A stretch of 64,000 nt of DNA from Dysgonomonas sp. 520 (GTDB lineage Bacteria > Bacteroidota > Bacteroidia > Bacteroidales > Dysgonomonadaceae): assembly GCF_010501095.1 (NCBI RefSeq), contig NZ_QVMP01000015.1:20635-84634 (forward strand). Direction: 5' to 3'. Position 1 is the stretch's first letter, and the number at the start of each line of letters is the position of its first letter. This document shows, one piece after another, positions 62,165-64,000 of the stretch. The translations under genes were made by a program, and so were the position numbers. The notes under the pieces are model-generated. The model was not told the origin of the DNA and searched no databases. It saw only the letters and a list, made by a program, of their open reading frames with translations.

Positions 62165-63880
62165 ATGAATAATAATTGTGATATAAATCAAGATATATTA
62201 AATAACTGCTTAGATTATAGGACAGGTGGCATATATAAAATATATCTTCTTCCTTTTGATGATTTTCAAGCTGTCAAAACTTCAAAAGGTTCATTTAAAC
62301 CTACAGCATTTAATGATAGCTTTGATAATTTGACAGAATACAGTACCATATTATCAACTTCAAAATTCTACCAATTAGAAGCTGATGAAACAGCCAATTT
62401 TAAACATACCTATTACAATCACTATTATACACAATCACTGACGACTAAGGTCAGAAGAATAGATAAGGAATTGGATTTATTACTATCCAAGAACAAAAAC
62501 AAAAAATTCTTTGTAATGTTTTTCCCAAATCTTCATAACCAATATTGGAAGGGAAAAGTGTTGACTTCTGATTTCTGTTTTACAATTGGTGATGAAAATG
62601 GTGCTACTATATCTATTGAATTACTGATTGAGCAAGTAACAGGTGATAATGTATATAACATTACATTTTCTTCGAACTCTTATAAACCATTGTCAGTGAT
62701 GGAGAATTACAGAACAAAAACATTAGATGATTATATATTAAATATAAAATATATCCCAACATTATTTGAATGTCAAGGTTTTACCAATTATGAAGTTGCA
62801 CAATATGCTTATTGTGTAACCAATGATAAAAATGAATATGCTGTTGATAAAGATGGTAGGTTATGTTCAGATACAGGGAATAAACAAGCCATACACATAT
62901 ATAATAACATCAATGATGATGTGGATGTAAGTAATTATGATGTGGTGGGTTCTTATGATATAGATACAGCCTTTGATGGTAAAAAAGTAAGAAAATACAA
63001 TACCACTTGCTATAATAAATACAATTATCAACTGTATTTTACCAACGACCAAGAACAAAGAATTGTTGAAGAATTATTCAATTATGAGGGTGCTTTAAAG
63101 TCTTATCCTATTACTGTATTGGGTGAAAATTATGAATATTCTGTTGTTAGCATTCCCAATTGGATAAGTTATACTATTGGTACTGATGATACATTATATA
63201 TTAATGTCGCTGCAAATGAAGCAGAATCAATGAGAAATGGAACAATCGTATTACAACACAATGATAAACCAGAACTTCAATTGACTATTAATATTACACA
63301 GGCAGAAAATGTTATCATTATTCCTGAATTTGATTATCTGGTTTTTCGTTATTATTGGGGTGAAGGTGATGGCAGGGATTTAGATACATCAACTGTATTT
63401 ATGAATACTAATATTGCATTAGCTAATGATATTCAATTAGATAATTCTGCTGTTGGTTGGAATATGTCAGGCAATAGAAATGTTGATGTTGCTAGTTATT
63501 TGGTTTGGGGTGGTGATAATACAGGTAGTGGAAATGAATGTACTTACATCAATATGAACACCTTAATAACTCAATATGATACCCTGCCTGATGTGGTTGA
63601 AATTAATGTATATGCCAATTGGTTTGGTACTCGTTTAAATGGCAATTGTGCATTCTTCCTGAATGCCTATAAAGGTGGTGCAATGGTTCAGGATGGCTAT
63701 AATTTTGAAAATGTAGGTGGTGAGAATGTATTATTTGAAGCTGTTGGTGTGAGTATTACAACACAAGGTGGTTCAAATGCTGCTGATTATCAGAATGACT
63801 ATACCAAAATAGGAACGATTTTTTATAACAAGAAAACAAGAACTGCAACTTATGTAATAAATGCAGAAATAACAGGATAA
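62165..63880 (+). CDS. Tube-like virion protein with BACON domain
   Basis: 571 residues from the ATG at 62165; a TTG directly upstream is not used. The N-terminus (CDINQDILNNC, then DYRTGGIYKIYLLPFDDF) repeats the C...C...DY..GI..IYL layout of the tail-tube protein. A BACON-like Ig domain lies at about 310-380 (SIPNWISYTIGTDDTLYINV, RNGTIVLQHND, TINITQAE). The C-terminal about 190 residues form an Asn/Gly-rich domain (FRYYWGEGDGRDLDTSTVF) that is probably surface exposed. BACON domains are thought to bind glycans or mucin. Its place in the virion is unproven. Confidence 0.6.
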   Translation: MNNNCDINQDILNNCLDYRTGGIYKIYLLPFDDFQAVKTSKGSFKPTAFNDSFDNLTEYSTILSTSKFYQLEADETANFKHTYYNHYYTQSLTTKVRRIDKELDLLLSKNKNKKFFVMFFPNLHNQYWKGKVLTSDFCFTIGDENGATISIELLIEQVTGDNVYNITFSSNSYKPLSVMENYRTKTLDDYILNIKYIPTLFECQGFTNYEVAQYAYCVTNDKNEYAVDKDGRLCSDTGNKQAIHIYNNINDDVDVSNYDVVGSYDIDTAFDGKKVRKYNTTCYNKYNYQLYFTNDQEQRIVEELFNYEGALKSYPITVLGENYEYSVVSIPNWISYTIGTDDTLYINVAANEAESMRNGTIVLQHNDKPELQLTINITQAENVIIIPEFDYLVFRYYWGEGDGRDLDTSTVFMNTNIALANDIQLDNSAVGWNMSGNRNVDVASYLVWGGDNTGSGNECTYINMNTLITQYDTLPDVVEINVYANWFGTRLNGNCAFFLNAYKGGAMVQDGYNFENVGGENVLFEAVGVSITTQGGSNAADYQNDYTKIGTIFYNKKTRTATYVINAEITG

Positions 63881-63896
63881 TATATAATATGATATA

Positions 63897-63930
63897 AGAA
63901 AGCAGAAGCATCATGTTTCTGCTTTTTTTG
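63897..63930 (+). terminator. Terminator after the BACON protein gene
   Basis: AAAGCAGAAGCA pairs with TGTTTCTGCTTT with a one-base bulge over TCA, then T5. Confidence 0.75.
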
Positions 63931-63944
63931 TATTATTATCTCAA

Positions 63945-63960
63945 ATATCAATATATTAAA
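63945..63960 (+). promoter_or_regulatory. Phage punctuation motif, copy 10
   Basis: ATATCAATA-TAT-TAAA, 14 bp before the ATG at 63968. ATATCAA (63945-63951) pairs with TTGATAT (63963-63969), overlapping the start codon. Confidence 0.75.
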
Positions 63961-63967
63961 ATTTGAT

Positions 63968-64000
63968 ATGGCTAAACAAGACACAATTGATATAATCAAG
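63968..64000 (+). CDS. Start of a further phage gene (cut by window edge)
   Basis: Only MAKQDTIDIIK is visible. The start is supported by motif copy 10, and by the preceding terminator. No function can be assigned. Confidence 0.6.
   Translation, partial: MAKQDTIDIIK

Overview
The window reads as a Bacteroidales chromosome (1 to about 43.3 kb) followed by the left part of an integrated tailed phage (about 43.5 kb to the right edge, where it is cut off). The host assignment rests on TAnnTTTG-type -7 promoter boxes with no Shine-Dalgarno leaders, carboxypeptidase-regulatory-domain TonB receptors, a receptor/DUF4249 pair, DUF4831, DUF4954, a FISUMP surface protein and Bacteroidetes-type tyrosine recombinases. 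A Dysgonomonadaceae-like organism is plausible, but I cannot fix the genus from sequence alone.

Host part. 0-3 kb: 3' end of dihydrofolate reductase, convergent with alaS. 3-12 kb: an envelope M23 peptidase and a MerR regulator; on the other strand rnpA-yidD, a GDSL acetylesterase, a HAD phosphatase and a sodium/solute symporter; then a DJ-1 protein and tonB-pdxJ, divergent from nadK. 12-17 kb: RNase HI, DUF2461, DUF4954 and hflX. 17-23 kb: a TonB receptor with a His-rich neighbour, a CDP-glycerol transferase-like protein, a BamE-like lipoprotein, a lipoprotein nitroreductase and a DUF2238 membrane protein. 23-34 kb is accessory in character: a TonB receptor/DUF4249 pair with a possible LytTR site, an AraC regulator, a FISUMP protein, a thioredoxin-like protein, a 603-bp duplication carrying a small membrane-protein gene, an IS982-like transposase remnant and a CPBP protease. 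34-43 kb: an invertase-like tyrosine recombinase, thyA, DUF4831, CYTH, an unknown two-TM protein and clpB. Intergenic space is rich in repeats: two 187-bp MITE-like elements sharing their ends with the IS982 remnant, palindromic REP-like repeats and a 118-bp inverted pair.

Phage part. It is visibly more AT-rich. An integrase is followed by a divergent membrane-protein gene and then a long rightward virion block: tail chaperone-like, tail terminator-like, gp10-like neck, tail proteins, tape measure, tail fibre, leucine-rich-repeat receptor-binding protein, prohead protease/scaffold, major capsid, tail tube, and a tube-like protein with a BACON domain. Terminase and portal are not in view.

The most striking observation is how this block is punctuated. 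Ten copies of a 16-bp motif, [A/T]TATCAATA-N3-TAAA, lie immediately upstream of virion genes or transcription groups, and most of these intervals also contain an intrinsic-terminator-like hairpin. In six copies the motif, or bases at its edge, forms a perfect 7-9 bp inverted repeat whose other arm touches the start codon. By contrast, small non-virion genes and one candidate non-coding RNA inside the same block have host-type TAnnTTTG boxes. I infer a phage-specific late promoter or start-codon control element; its function is not shown by sequence alone.
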